Assembly (NCBI RefSeq): GCF_000190735.1
Contig: NC_015177.1
Span: 806,001-870,000 of the forward strand
Length of the DNA: 64,000 bases
Source: Pseudopedobacter saltans DSM 12145
GTDB taxonomy: Bacteria; Bacteroidota; Bacteroidia; Sphingobacteriales; Sphingobacteriaceae
Direction of reading: 5' to 3'
Shown: positions 16,997-27,153 of the stretch, piece after piece
How the letters are laid out: each line of letters starts with the position of its first letter
Numbering within the stretch: the first letter of the stretch is position 1
Notes under the pieces: model-generated
Databases searched by the model: none
The model's input: only the letters and a program-made list of their open reading frames with translations
What the model was told of the DNA's origin: nothing
Translations under genes and position numbers: made by a program

Positions 16997-19900
16997 ATGT
17001 TATCAAAGTATTTACAAAAAAAAGTAGGTATTGGACTGGCAATTTTGATCTTTCTGCCTTTTTTTATTAAGGCGCAAGAATTGAGAAAACTGTCTGGGTC
17101 TGTAATAGACGAAAGTAATAAAGAGCCTTTAGTAGGCGCAATAGTAAAAGTTCAAGGGACCAATAGGAACGTGGTAACCTCAGTGAGTGGCGGCTTTCAG
17201 ATATCGGCAAAAACAGGAGAAGTATTGGAGGTTTCGTATATGGGTTATAAAACACATACCGTACGAATAGGAGCTAGTTCTAATTATAACATTGCCATGA
17301 AGCTGGACGAAAGGTCGCTAAGTGAAGTAGTTGTAATAGGATACGGAGCAGTAGCGAAACCAGATTTGACAGGGGCGGTTTCCCAGGTCAAATTGCCAGA
17401 TCTGGAAAAGGCACCAGTTGGGTCTTTCGAGCAAGCTTTACAGGGGCGTGTTGCAGGGGTAGTAGTCTCTTCTACAGACGGGCAGCCTGGAGACGCGATG
17501 AATATTGTGATTAGAGGAGGTAATTCCTTGACTCAAAGTAATGCTCCTTTATATGTAATTGATGGATTTCCAGTAGAGGATGCCAGTAATTTAAGCATTA
17601 ACCCGGATGATATAGAATCAATGAATATATTAAAAGACGCATCTTCTACCAGTATCTATGGCGCCAGAGGAGCCAATGGTGTAATAGTGATTGAGACAAA
17701 GAAGGGTAAAGTTGGCGCTCCGGTAGTAACTTTTAACAATACTATAGGATTGCAAACTGTTCAGAAAACTATAGATATGATGAGTCCCTATGAGTTCGTC
17801 AAATATCAAATTGAAATGGATCCGGTTAAGGCGGATCAATATTATCTTGCAGGATATGGGAAAACCTTAGAAGATTATAAAAATATAGAGGGTATCGACT
17901 GGCAGGACGAGATATTTCGTACCTCTTTAAACCGTATACATAATATTGGAGTACGTGGAGGAAATACGCAGACCAAATATTCTATTTCTGGCTCTATTTA
18001 TAGTCAAAATGGTATAATTCTAAATTCTGATTACGATAGATACCAGGGACGCATCACTTTAGACCAAACGGTGAATAAGAAACTAAATGTAGGGATTAAT
18101 GTAAATATCTCTCGAAGAATAGCTAATGGAACTGTAGTAAGAGAAGGGGATGTCGGAAATACTATTACTTCTAATTTATTAACCAGAGCGTGGGCCTATC
18201 GTCCGGTTACTGGATCTGGAGTCAATTTACTAGAGGAAGAAGATGATGACGAAGTTATCAACCAATACGATGCGCGTTTCAATCCAGTAAGTGTAGCCTT
18301 AAATGCAAGTGATAAGAGAAGAAATACAGATATCAGTACAAATGCTTATCTACAATATAAGTTTACCCCAGCTTTAACTTTTAAGAGCGTGGGGACTATG
18401 TACAATGCCACCTCAGGTACAGAGAATTTTTACAGTTCGAAAACACCTCAGGGCACTAGTAAGAGTTATTTCAATTCAAAAGGTGTAAACGCCTATACAA
18501 TGTTTGGTGAAAGATTAACTTTATCTAATAACAGTACCTTAACTTATAACAAAACCTATAATAAGGCACATAAATTCACGGCCATGGGAGGAGTGGAGTT
18601 TCAATCTTCTCAATACAAGGCCTATTCTTATTCTACCCAACAAATACCAAATGAAGAATTAGGTATGGCAGGTATGGACCAAGGTAATCCTTTAGCTACA
18701 ATGTCTACATTTTCGGAATATTCCTTATTCTCCTTATTCGGAAGATTAGATTATAACTATAAGTCTAAATACATTTTTACCGCAACAATGAGATCTGACG
18801 CATCATCTAAGTTCTCAAATAGTAACAGATGGGGATACTTCCCAGCTGTGGCAGCTGCTTGGAATATGCACACTGAAAAATGGTTTAAAGATAATATGCC
18901 TTTTGTAAGCTCTTCTAAGCTAAGAATTAGTTACGGTTTGAACGGCAATAACAGGGTATCTGACTATACACGATTCTTAAGTTTAGATATGCCTATTTCC
19001 AGTGCCTATTCCTGGGGAAATTCTAGCCCTACTGTCGGCGGATATATTACCAGTTTGCCAAATAGAAATTTGAAATGGGAAACAACAGAATCTATGGATT
19101 TGGGTTGGGATCTTAGCTTTTTCAAAGGTAAATTAGATTTTGTAATAGATCTTTACAGAAAAAACACTAGAGATCTATTGTTAAATGCGAATATAGCCCC
19201 AAGTTCCGGCTATAGTGTTGCTTATAAAAATGTAGGCAGTGTACGTAATGAAGGTATTGAGTTTACTGTAAGCAGTATTAACCTAAAAACCAGGAAATTC
19301 TCCTGGACTACTGATTTCAACATCAGTTTTAATAGAAATAAAGTGCTAGCATTAAATGAGGCTCAAGAGAGACTCTTTAATACACCTTCATTTATTTCTC
19401 AGTATTCTACCAATCCTCTATATATCTCAGAAATAGGAAAGCCAGTTGGACTATTTTATGGTTTTATATGGGAAGGAACCTATAAACAGGAGGATTTTAA
19501 CGGCACAATATTAAAGCCAAATATAGCCGGAAACGGAGATCCAAGAGAACAAATTCAGCCTGGAGATATTAAGTATAAAGATTTGAACGGTGATGGAACT
19601 ATTGATGCCGGAGATTTAACCATTATAGGTAGAGGTTTGCCGATACATACAGGAGGGTTAAATAACAATCTTAATTACAAAAACTTTTCATTCAATGTGT
19701 TCTTCCAATGGTCTTACGGTAACGATGTTTATAATGCCAATCGTCTAACTTTTGATGGAAATGGAAATGAACGGATATTACTTAATCAGTATGCTTCTTA
19801 TATAGATAGATGGTCTCCTGAAAATCCTACATCAAACAATTATAGGGCTCGTGGGCAGGGGCCTTATGGTTATCATTCTACCCGGGTACTTGAAGATGGT

Positions 19901-20140
19901 TCTTACATAAGATTGAAAACTGTCTCTTTAGAATATAGTATCCCGTTTAAGTATATTAAGTATTTGAGTATGAGTAAACTGGATTTAGGGGTGGCAGGTC
20001 AGAACTTATATACTTGGACTAGATATTCAGGTATGGATCCAGAGGTTTCAACAAGGAATGTGACACTAATGCCTGGATTCGATTATTCTGGTTATCCATT
20101 AGCAAGGACAATGGTATTCTCATTAAAGGCAACATTTTAA
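16997..20140 (+). CDS. SusC-like TonB-dependent glycan transporter (SusC-1)
   Basis: 1047 residues from the ATG at 16997 (a TTG two codons earlier is less likely). Outer-membrane TonB-dependent transporter that imports oligosaccharides with its SusD lid. Order: signal peptide, carboxypeptidase-regulatory-like domain (about 30-98, LSGSVIDESNKEPLVGAIV), TonB box region SEVVVIGYG, plug (about 115-230, with PLYVIDGFPVED and ILKDASSTSIYGARGANGV), then a 22-strand barrel ending in MVFSLKATF. There is no N-terminal STN domain, so no anti-sigma signalling is expected. SusD-1 follows after 10 bases. The promoter carries LacI-type palindromes. It is a paralogue of the susC genes at 32859 and 35983. Confidence 0.95.
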   Translation: MLSKYLQKKVGIGLAILIFLPFFIKAQELRKLSGSVIDESNKEPLVGAIVKVQGTNRNVVTSVSGGFQISAKTGEVLEVSYMGYKTHTVRIGASSNYNIAMKLDERSLSEVVVIGYGAVAKPDLTGAVSQVKLPDLEKAPVGSFEQALQGRVAGVVVSSTDGQPGDAMNIVIRGGNSLTQSNAPLYVIDGFPVEDASNLSINPDDIESMNILKDASSTSIYGARGANGVIVIETKKGKVGAPVVTFNNTIGLQTVQKTIDMMSPYEFVKYQIEMDPVKADQYYLAGYGKTLEDYKNIEGIDWQDEIFRTSLNRIHNIGVRGGNTQTKYSISGSIYSQNGIILNSDYDRYQGRITLDQTVNKKLNVGINVNISRRIANGTVVREGDVGNTITSNLLTRAWAYRPVTGSGVNLLEEEDDDEVINQYDARFNPVSVALNASDKRRNTDISTNAYLQYKFTPALTFKSVGTMYNATSGTENFYSSKTPQGTSKSYFNSKGVNAYTMFGERLTLSNNSTLTYNKTYNKAHKFTAMGGVEFQSSQYKAYSYSTQQIPNEELGMAGMDQGNPLATMSTFSEYSLFSLFGRLDYNYKSKYIFTATMRSDASSKFSNSNRWGYFPAVAAAWNMHTEKWFKDNMPFVSSSKLRISYGLNGNNRVSDYTRFLSLDMPISSAYSWGNSSPTVGGYITSLPNRNLKWETTESMDLGWDLSFFKGKLDFVIDLYRKNTRDLLLNANIAPSSGYSVAYKNVGSVRNEGIEFTVSSINLKTRKFSWTTDFNISFNRNKVLALNEAQERLFNTPSFISQYSTNPLYISEIGKPVGLFYGFIWEGTYKQEDFNGTILKPNIAGNGDPREQIQPGDIKYKDLNGDGTIDAGDLTIIGRGLPIHTGGLNNNLNYKNFSFNVFFQWSYGNDVYNANRLTFDGNGNERILLNQYASYIDRWSPENPTSNNYRARGQGPYGYHSTRVLEDGSYIRLKTVSLEYSIPFKYIKYLSMSKLDLGVAGQNLYTWTRYSGMDPEVSTRNVTLMPGFDYSGYPLARTMVFSLKATF

Positions 20141-20150
20141 TAAATAAGAT

Positions 20151-21995
20151 ATGAAAGGAATTAAATATATTGTTTTATTGGTGATGTTGTTGAGTACAAC
20201 ATCATGTGAAAAATTCTTAGAAAAGAATCCTCATGATTTTTTATATGATACAAATAAATTATATGCTACCGAAAAAGGATTGGAATCTGCGATGGCAGCA
20301 GTTTATGATCGGTTAGGGGCTTTACATGGTACTTCGTGGTTGTATTCTTTAGGTCTTGAAGCAGATGAAGGTTACTTCGCCAGAGATGGCTATGCAGGCG
20401 CTCAGCATTTCGACTTTCCAACTAGTGATTCTGGAGTTCTATTTGTTTGGCGAACTTTATATGAAGGTATAGAAAGAGCTAACGTGTTTTTAGAGAATTT
20501 GGATACCAATCCGAATATTTCTGAAAGCTTCAGAAATAGACTTAGAGGAGAAGCTTTATTTTTAAGAGGGTACTATTATTTTATATTAGTTCAATCTTAT
20601 GGAGGTGTACCATTGAGAACAACCTCAACGGGTGATGCTACAGATAATATGGAGAAACCCAGAAATACTGTTGCAGAAGTGTATGCCCAGATTTTAGAGG
20701 ATATGGAAGCTGCGGAAAAATTGGTTCCAGAGATTACTGAAATTGGGCATGGAGGTAGAGTTAGTAAATCTGCAGCTAGAGGTTTGTTGGCTCGAGTGTG
20801 TTTAACTATGGCTGGTTACCCACTAAAAGACGAAAGTAAATATAAGGTAGCACTAGACTGGGCTTTAAAGGTAAAGAATAGTGGTATACATTCACTCAAT
20901 CCTGATTTTACCGATGTTTTTGTGAAATATGCTCGTGATGAATATGATATTAAAGAGAGCATTTGGGAAGTAGAATATTGGGGAAATAAAACTGATATTT
21001 ATACTGAAACAGGATACGTTGGTTATGTTGGGCAACCTCAAAATTCAAATACTAATACAGGTAATGGTTTTGCAGGAGTAAAAGCAACTCCTTATTATTA
21101 TAGAAAGTTTAATGATTTTGATATAAGGAGAGATTGGACCATAGCTAATTTTACTTATGGTAACACCGGCCCCAATGGATTCAAGACCGTTTTAACTACT
21201 ATTTCAGATGCTAATATATACAACAGGGCTGTTGGTAAATGGAGGAGAGAGTTCGAAAAGCTAACACCTAAAACAAATGGAGCAACTCCTCAAAATTTTC
21301 CACTACTGCGCTATTCCGATATACTTTTAATGATTGCGGAAGCAGAAAATGCCATTCATGATAAACCAACAGAATTGGCTTATGATTGTATTAATCAGGT
21401 ACGCAGAAGGGCATATGGTACGGGCTTTAGATTAAAAACGTTTACCAGATCTGCTGCAGGTAGTGGTTATACTAATTCTCCTGTACCTTGGATAGTGATA
21501 AAGAATACTGAAGGACATGAAGGAGCGAGAGCCTTAGTTCATATCAATATGACTAGTGGTGGATTGGGTACTACCTTAACTTATAGTAACTACGGAGCCT
21601 TTTACAGTTCTACAGCACCAGAAGTAGAAGTAATTAGTTTTGATGGCAAAGGATCGGGGGCTAAAGTTACCGCAACTGTAGAACCTATTGATCCTACAGT
21701 TGCTAATTTGCCTAATAATTTAGATAAAAGCGACTTTTTAAAAGAACTTCAGGATGAAAGGAGCAGGGAGTTAGGCTTTGAGCAAATGAGAAAGTTCGAT
21801 CTGATTCGTTGGGGTATATTTTTCACTGTGATGAATGAAGTTTACAATCAAGCCATTTCTATACCACCGTCAACACTGGCTAATGTTATTACAAATCGGT
21901 TCTATAATGCTCGATTAGAAAAGAACTTATTATGGCCTATTCCAGCTACAGAAATGTTAGTGAATAGGAACATGGTTCAAAATCCAGGTTGGTGA
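20151..21995 (+). CDS. SusD/RagB-like glycan-binding lipoprotein (SusD-1)
   Basis: A 614-residue surface lipoprotein (lipobox STTSC, Cys19) that caps the SusC barrel and binds glycan. The N-terminal CEKFLEKNPHDF is the usual SusD beginning. The RLRGEALFLRGYYYFILVQSYGGVPL segment is the family's conserved helical TPR-like block, and the C-terminus LLWPIPATEMLVNRNMVQNPGW is typical. An extra beta-rich segment at about 440-520 (GSGYTNSPVPWIVIKN) is shared with SusD-3. It lies 10 bases after SusC-1 in one operon. Confidence 0.95.
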   Translation: MKGIKYIVLLVMLLSTTSCEKFLEKNPHDFLYDTNKLYATEKGLESAMAAVYDRLGALHGTSWLYSLGLEADEGYFARDGYAGAQHFDFPTSDSGVLFVWRTLYEGIERANVFLENLDTNPNISESFRNRLRGEALFLRGYYYFILVQSYGGVPLRTTSTGDATDNMEKPRNTVAEVYAQILEDMEAAEKLVPEITEIGHGGRVSKSAARGLLARVCLTMAGYPLKDESKYKVALDWALKVKNSGIHSLNPDFTDVFVKYARDEYDIKESIWEVEYWGNKTDIYTETGYVGYVGQPQNSNTNTGNGFAGVKATPYYYRKFNDFDIRRDWTIANFTYGNTGPNGFKTVLTTISDANIYNRAVGKWRREFEKLTPKTNGATPQNFPLLRYSDILLMIAEAENAIHDKPTELAYDCINQVRRRAYGTGFRLKTFTRSAAGSGYTNSPVPWIVIKNTEGHEGARALVHINMTSGGLGTTLTYSNYGAFYSSTAPEVEVISFDGKGSGAKVTATVEPIDPTVANLPNNLDKSDFLKELQDERSRELGFEQMRKFDLIRWGIFFTVMNEVYNQAISIPPSTLANVITNRFYNARLEKNLLWPIPATEMLVNRNMVQNPGW

Positions 21996-22017
21996 TAATC
22001 AAATAAATTCTAAACTC

Positions 22018-23013
22018 ATGAAAAGGAAATTTTTGTTTTATTTAATGTCCTTAATAATGTTGATCACATCTTGTGATAACGTTTTGGATGTAGAAAAACT
22101 TGACTTTGATGTTCAAGTAGAAAAAACCACTTATAAAGTAGGTGAGAATATATTATTTAAATTGCAGGGGGAACCCAGATATATAAACTTTTTTTCCGGA
22201 GAAGTAGGAAACGACTATGATTATTTAAATAATTCCAGGTACGTAAAAAATAATTTCTTTAGTTTTTATTTTACATTACAATACCAATATCCTACAACTG
22301 AACAGCAAGTAGAAGTTTTTTTACTAAAAGATTTTGATGGAGATAGAAGTGACTATAATGTTATTAGTAATCTCGGATCGGATAAAAAAATAGACGTTAC
22401 GAATAGATATCCCTTGGTTACAGCCAGAAATGGAGAATCAGGCATTAGTAATAAACCAAATTTAATGGACTTAGTAAAACCTGGAGATAAATTTAATATA
22501 GCTATAAGGTATAGAAAGCGAGCACCTAATACTGCTGGAGCCACAATTTGGTTTAGTAATCTAAAGTTATATTACTCAAACGGAGTTAATTCTTCTGAGA
22601 CAGCTTTGTCACTAAAAAATGACTTTTTGCAATATTGTGCTTGCAATGAAAATAAAATTCCAACTCGCTCTGAAAACAGAAGCTATAATACAGCACCTAC
22701 TCAGTATATTATTATGTGGCCTAATACTACAGCTACCGTGAATACAGCTAATACGGCAGCGGGATATACCAAATATAGCGTAGCATCTGAGCAAGATGAG
22801 TATTGGGTTACTAAGCAATACACTGTTGAAGATGGCTTTGAGATAAAGGACTGGTCAAAACCTATAAAGTCATATACTGATCCAAAGCTAACTTTTTATA
22901 ATTATGTATACCAGAATCCTGGTACTTACAAAGTCGTTTTTGAAGCAAAAAATGCTTCTGCTAAGGGAATGAAAAGTCTTACAAAAGAGGTCATCTTAAC
23001 CATTACCGAATAA
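22018..23013 (+). CDS. DUF5017 surface glycan-binding lipoprotein
   Basis: A 331-residue lipoprotein (lipobox LITSC, Cys19). The N-terminal Ig-like part (VQVEKTTYKVGENILFKLQG) and the INFFSGEVGNDYDYLNNSR segment are diagnostic of DUF5017, and a PKD-like end (YQNPGTYKVVFEAKN) is present. Proteins in this operon position, after SusD, usually act as extra surface glycan-binding proteins (SusE/F role); the ligand is unknown. It is a paralogue of the protein at 41213, so the SusC-SusD-DUF5017-lyase order has been duplicated. Confidence 0.85.
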   Translation: MKRKFLFYLMSLIMLITSCDNVLDVEKLDFDVQVEKTTYKVGENILFKLQGEPRYINFFSGEVGNDYDYLNNSRYVKNNFFSFYFTLQYQYPTTEQQVEVFLLKDFDGDRSDYNVISNLGSDKKIDVTNRYPLVTARNGESGISNKPNLMDLVKPGDKFNIAIRYRKRAPNTAGATIWFSNLKLYYSNGVNSSETALSLKNDFLQYCACNENKIPTRSENRSYNTAPTQYIIMWPNTTATVNTANTAAGYTKYSVASEQDEYWVTKQYTVEDGFEIKDWSKPIKSYTDPKLTFYNYVYQNPGTYKVVFEAKNASAKGMKSLTKEVILTITE

Positions 23014-23031
23014 GCTAATTAAAAATATATT

Positions 23032-25749
23032 ATGAATATTTTAAAGTCTTGTTGTCTTTTTCTGTTACATGTTTTAACATTAAATCTAAAAGCTCAAATT
23101 AGCTCTCCAGGCGACACAGCAAGTATTAACAAATATATAATACCTTCATCATTGATGGAGCTTGATGCAACAAGAATAGGAATCGTAGAAGATAACAGGG
23201 TTCAAAATCAAAAAGGTATATCACTTAAAGAGGGTAGTAAAAGTTATATAGAAGCGCCCGATGCCAGGCCGGATATCACTATTAATCTGCAAGATGTAAA
23301 ATCAGGAAGGTATAGAATGCATACTGTTGCGTACACTAACGCGTATGGAGCAGAGCTAATGAAAAAGGCTAAAGGTAAATACGAGTCTTTATTTATGAAG
23401 ATTCAAATAGATGATCAAAGGCCGACTAAAAGGGTAGTATATGTACCGTGGGACCGTCCCAGACAAGAGACTGGAAAATTTGATATCGATAAAAATAAAA
23501 CCATGAAAATATGGCTCCCAAAAGGAGTCATATTTGATAGGGTTGAGCTATCAACTTATACACCTCCAAAGGTTCCTTCACAGGCAGTTAATTATTCACC
23601 AAAAGTTGTTCCTTTAAATACAAGACCAAGACTTTGGGTAAATAGTGAATCGCTACCAATTGTAAAATCCCGTTTAGAGAAAGGAGAGAACAAAGCTTAT
23701 TGGGAAAAGGTAAAGAATTCAGCTTTACGACCTTTCGAATTTAAATTTGATCCGAAAGAGGAAGTCGCTTTCAATGAAGAATTGGAAAAAGCGGCAGAAT
23801 TAAAAGCATTTTATTACTTGATGACAGGTGATAAAAAAATTGGTAGAGACGCTATCGGGTTAATAAAAGACTACATTTCTCATGTTGAATTTGGTAATAT
23901 TCTCGATATTACAAGAGAGATTGGAAGAACGATTTATATTTCATCGGAAGTTTATGATTGGTGTTACGATATAGTTACTCCGGAAGAGAAAAAGATTATT
24001 GTTAGCAATTTAATGAGATTGGCTGATGATATGGAAATTGGCTGGCCACCGTTTCTTCAAAGCGTCGTAAACGGACATGGTAATGAAGCTCAGGTAAATA
24101 GAGATTTATTAAGTATGAGTATAGCTATTTATGACGAGAATCCACAGCCTTACCAATATGTTTCTTATGCGCTACTGGAAAACCTGGTTCCCATGAGAAA
24201 ATTTGAGTATCAGTCTCCCAGACATAATCAAGGTGTGAATTATGGTTCATATAGATTTACGTGGGATATGCATGCTGCCTGGTTGTTTTATAGAATGACG
24301 GGTAAACCAGTATTTGATGACAATATTAAAAATGTACCTAAATTTTGGCAGTATATGAGGTTGCCTGACGGGGAAATGTTTAGAGATGGCGATGGGTTTG
24401 GTAGTGCTGCTCCGGGAAAATCCTATTATTGGAAATCACCGCTATGTATGTTTTTATCCTATAATTATTCCGGAGATCCAAAAATAAAAGGAGAATTTGA
24501 AAGACAAGGAGGGGTGTTGGACAATTCGGTTTTGTATCTTTTATTGAATGACCCGGCTATTAAAGCAGATAAAGACTTAAATTCTTTGCCTTTAACTATG
24601 GATTTTGGTCCGGTTCTGGGATCTATGGTAGCGAGGACGGGTTGGAATATGGGCAATACCAGTAATGATGTAGTGGCAGAGATAAAAGGTGGTGGATATC
24701 ATTTTGGAAATCATCAACATGCAGATGCCGGCGCTATGCAATTGTACTACAGAGGACTTCAGTTTGGTGATATAGGTGTATATAAGTTTTATGGCACACC
24801 TTACGATTATAATGTAAGCAAGCGGTCTGTAGCTCATAGCATGATGCTAGCATTAGATCCTAAGGAGAAATTTGATAGAACAGACGGAAATGATGGAGGG
24901 GCCCGCTTTATTCAAATTCATCCTAAAACACCGCAGGAAGTAACAGGAAATCCTGTCTTCAACTATGGTGAAATAATTGCTAAGGATTATGGGCCTTCAT
25001 TACAAAAGCCATTCTATAGTTATTTTTCTGCAGATTTAACTAAAGCATATAGTAAAAAACTCGAATCCTATAAAAGAAGCTTTTGTTTTTTGAACCTGGA
25101 GCGAGCGGATATTCCCGCTATGATTGTGGTATATGATAATATGGTTACCAGTGATGCCACTTTTAAAAAGTACTGGCAAATAAATGCTTTCGAAGTCCCT
25201 GAGATTAAATCGGATGAAATTGTATTGCATAGTCAAAAAGGTGAATTAACAGGAAATACTTATGTAAATATGTTACTTCCAAATGCATCTGACAGAAATA
25301 TTGTTGTAAAAGGAGGAAAAGACGCAAATGAGGTCTTTGGAAAGAAATACACAGCTCCAATTGTCAATAGAGAATCTTCGGCTAATAGAATCATGATTTC
25401 GCCAAAGAAAGATCAGAAGAAAGACCAATTTTTAACTGTATTTCAGGTAACTGCAGATTCTATTAAACCTATGCCTTTAAAACATTATGATACAGGGCGT
25501 GTGAGTGTGATAGTGGCGGATAAATATGTTGTATGTATCAATAAAGATGATCAGTTTATATCTGAATCTTTTCAGATAGATATTCCGGAAAAGAAAAACT
25601 ATAAAATAGTGCTTACAGGGCTTCGTTCGGGCAAATGGGGCGTCATGAATTCAAAAGGAAAATTAATTGCAAGTATAGAAGTAAAGGAAAATAAAAATTG
25701 TGGGTTTTTTGAGGCCATTCAAGGAAAATACATTATAAAGCCTATTTAG
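23032..25749 (+). CDS. heparinase II/III-fold polysaccharide lyase (probable)
   Basis: A 905-residue exported enzyme (signal peptide ending about LKAQ). An N-terminal beta region precedes an alpha/alpha toroid (about 200-520), which includes NGHGNEAQVNRDL and HNQGVNYGSYRFTWDMHAAW. A heparinase II/III-type beta-sandwich follows, with the hallmark HFGNHQHADAGAMQLYYRG at about residue 556, whose His residues match the catalytic and metal region of that superfamily. These lyases cleave uronate-containing chains by beta-elimination. The exact PL family (12, 15, 17, 21, 33 and others share the fold) cannot be set by eye. It is the fourth gene of the first Sus operon, ending at a strong terminator. 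Confidence 0.82.
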   Translation: MNILKSCCLFLLHVLTLNLKAQISSPGDTASINKYIIPSSLMELDATRIGIVEDNRVQNQKGISLKEGSKSYIEAPDARPDITINLQDVKSGRYRMHTVAYTNAYGAELMKKAKGKYESLFMKIQIDDQRPTKRVVYVPWDRPRQETGKFDIDKNKTMKIWLPKGVIFDRVELSTYTPPKVPSQAVNYSPKVVPLNTRPRLWVNSESLPIVKSRLEKGENKAYWEKVKNSALRPFEFKFDPKEEVAFNEELEKAAELKAFYYLMTGDKKIGRDAIGLIKDYISHVEFGNILDITREIGRTIYISSEVYDWCYDIVTPEEKKIIVSNLMRLADDMEIGWPPFLQSVVNGHGNEAQVNRDLLSMSIAIYDENPQPYQYVSYALLENLVPMRKFEYQSPRHNQGVNYGSYRFTWDMHAAWLFYRMTGKPVFDDNIKNVPKFWQYMRLPDGEMFRDGDGFGSAAPGKSYYWKSPLCMFLSYNYSGDPKIKGEFERQGGVLDNSVLYLLLNDPAIKADKDLNSLPLTMDFGPVLGSMVARTGWNMGNTSNDVVAEIKGGGYHFGNHQHADAGAMQLYYRGLQFGDIGVYKFYGTPYDYNVSKRSVAHSMMLALDPKEKFDRTDGNDGGARFIQIHPKTPQEVTGNPVFNYGEIIAKDYGPSLQKPFYSYFSADLTKAYSKKLESYKRSFCFLNLERADIPAMIVVYDNMVTSDATFKKYWQINAFEVPEIKSDEIVLHSQKGELTGNTYVNMLLPNASDRNIVVKGGKDANEVFGKKYTAPIVNRESSANRIMISPKKDQKKDQFLTVFQVTADSIKPMPLKHYDTGRVSVIVADKYVVCINKDDQFISESFQIDIPEKKNYKIVLTGLRSGKWGVMNSKGKLIASIEVKENKNCGFFEAIQGKYIIKPI

Positions 25750-25811
25750 CGTAATAGGTTCTTAAAAATGACAGCTCAAAAAGTCTAAAATGTTTCATTT
25801 CCGCGGCTTTA

Positions 25812-25859
25812 AAAAGAAAGATCCCATTTAGAATAGCTTCTGAATGGGATCTTTCTTTT
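25812..25859. terminator. bidirectional intrinsic terminator
   Basis: A very long stem: AAAAGAAAGATCCCATT (25812-25828) pairs with AATGGGATCTTTCTTTT (25843-25859). The pairing continues inward (AGAA/TTCT, one G-T wobble) to a TAGC tetraloop. It has A and T runs on the two sides and lies between the convergent lyase and AGE epimerase genes, so it can stop transcription from both. Confidence 0.92.
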
Positions 25860-25930
25860 ACTCGCCCGGATAAACTGGCGAAGAAGAGCGATACAAGAGC
25901 TTTTAAATAACCCTCTGACCGTATTTATAA

Positions 25931-27142
25931 TTACTTGCCATACGATTCATCCCACTTAGCCTTGATTTTATTTAGTAATTGAATATTTAACATCAAATGT
26001 CGGGGTGTATGGTAATTCTCTATGCGAATACCCTCTTTCTGGAAAGTCATTTTTCTATCGCCCCCTATGTTCCATAATCTATATCCGTGTTTTTCTAGAG
26101 GATAGGTGTTTATTACATGGTTATAAGCTTTATCAAACCATCTATAGGCCCATTCATCATCGGTGAATTCAATAATCATCATTAATCCTATTAAGACTTC
26201 CTGTTGTGCCCACAGGACCTTTTCAAGCAGCCATTTGTTCTCGTTTACATTTTCCAGTCCATGAAAAACGCCTCCGTAAACGTCATCCCAGGCTACTTCT
26301 ACATGATATTTGAATAAATCACAGGATTTATTAAACAGAGCATGATCGTTCCTTCTAATGGCCTCATCCATAATCATCCACAGAGATTCTATGGCATGCC
26401 CTATGTAAACAAATTGGTCTAAACCGTCTTTGGGAAGCGAAAGATCTTTTTCGAGAAACTCTACCATCAGACCAAATTCAGGATTAAGGTGATGGTTGAG
26501 CAAAGCGTCTAAACATCTGTCTGATAACGCCTCTATATCTGCATCATATTCATGTTTAAGTATGCTTTTTGATAGACTTAACATAATCATCCAGTGTCCT
26601 AAAACTCTTGGTTTCCTTATGGTAGATACATCAGGTCTGTAGTCAAAATCATATAGATAATCTTCGCTGTCGTATAATTTTACACAATTAAAAAGAATGT
26701 TTTTTGCCTGGTGCATGTAAGAAACATCGCCTGTTGCAATGCTATATTCAATTAGTCCTTCAGCAACAAATAAGTTTCCATAAATATCAGGGCTACGCTC
26801 TTTTAAATCATTGCCAAATTGGTCATAAGACCATGGCCACAACTCGGAGTCAGTTTTAGCTTTGAAAAGTAAGTCGATAGTCTTGTTCGCTATTTCTAAA
26901 TATTTAGGGGCTTTTTTAAAGTTGTTGTATAAATAGGAATATACCCAAACTCCACGTCCATCAAACCAAGTGCGTTTATTATTAGTAATATTATTTCCGC
27001 TCCTATCTGTATTGCATTTGAATCCACCATATTGATGATCTATAATGTATTCATCCATAAAAGGTAGAAAATCGTTAAATAAATTTTCCTGATATTGCTT
27101 TAATAGTTCATCGGCTGAAAATCCCGCTATTTTTATATGCAT
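25931..27142 (-). CDS. AGE-family (N-acylglucosamine 2-epimerase-like) epimerase/isomerase
   Basis: A 403-residue cytoplasmic (alpha/alpha)6-barrel enzyme. Family signs are WFDGRGVWVYSYLYN (about residue 58), GNLFVAEGLIEYS, YIGHAIESLWMIMDEA with a catalytic-type His, and the C-terminal HTPRH. The family interconverts C2 epimers or aldose/ketose forms of free sugars (GlcNAc/ManNAc, cellobiose, mannose). It lies 11 bases after the symporter in the same operon, so it probably acts on the sugar that the symporter imports (inference). Sialic-acid catabolism uses a similar pair, but no lyase of that pathway is in the window. Confidence 0.88.
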   Translation of the reverse strand: MHIKIAGFSADELLKQYQENLFNDFLPFMDEYIIDHQYGGFKCNTDRSGNNITNNKRTWFDGRGVWVYSYLYNNFKKAPKYLEIANKTIDLLFKAKTDSELWPWSYDQFGNDLKERSPDIYGNLFVAEGLIEYSIATGDVSYMHQAKNILFNCVKLYDSEDYLYDFDYRPDVSTIRKPRVLGHWMIMLSLSKSILKHEYDADIEALSDRCLDALLNHHLNPEFGLMVEFLEKDLSLPKDGLDQFVYIGHAIESLWMIMDEAIRRNDHALFNKSCDLFKYHVEVAWDDVYGGVFHGLENVNENKWLLEKVLWAQQEVLIGLMMIIEFTDDEWAYRWFDKAYNHVINTYPLEKHGYRLWNIGGDRKMTFQKEGIRIENYHTPRHLMLNIQLLNKIKAKWDESYGK

Positions 27143-27153
27143 ATATTTAAGTG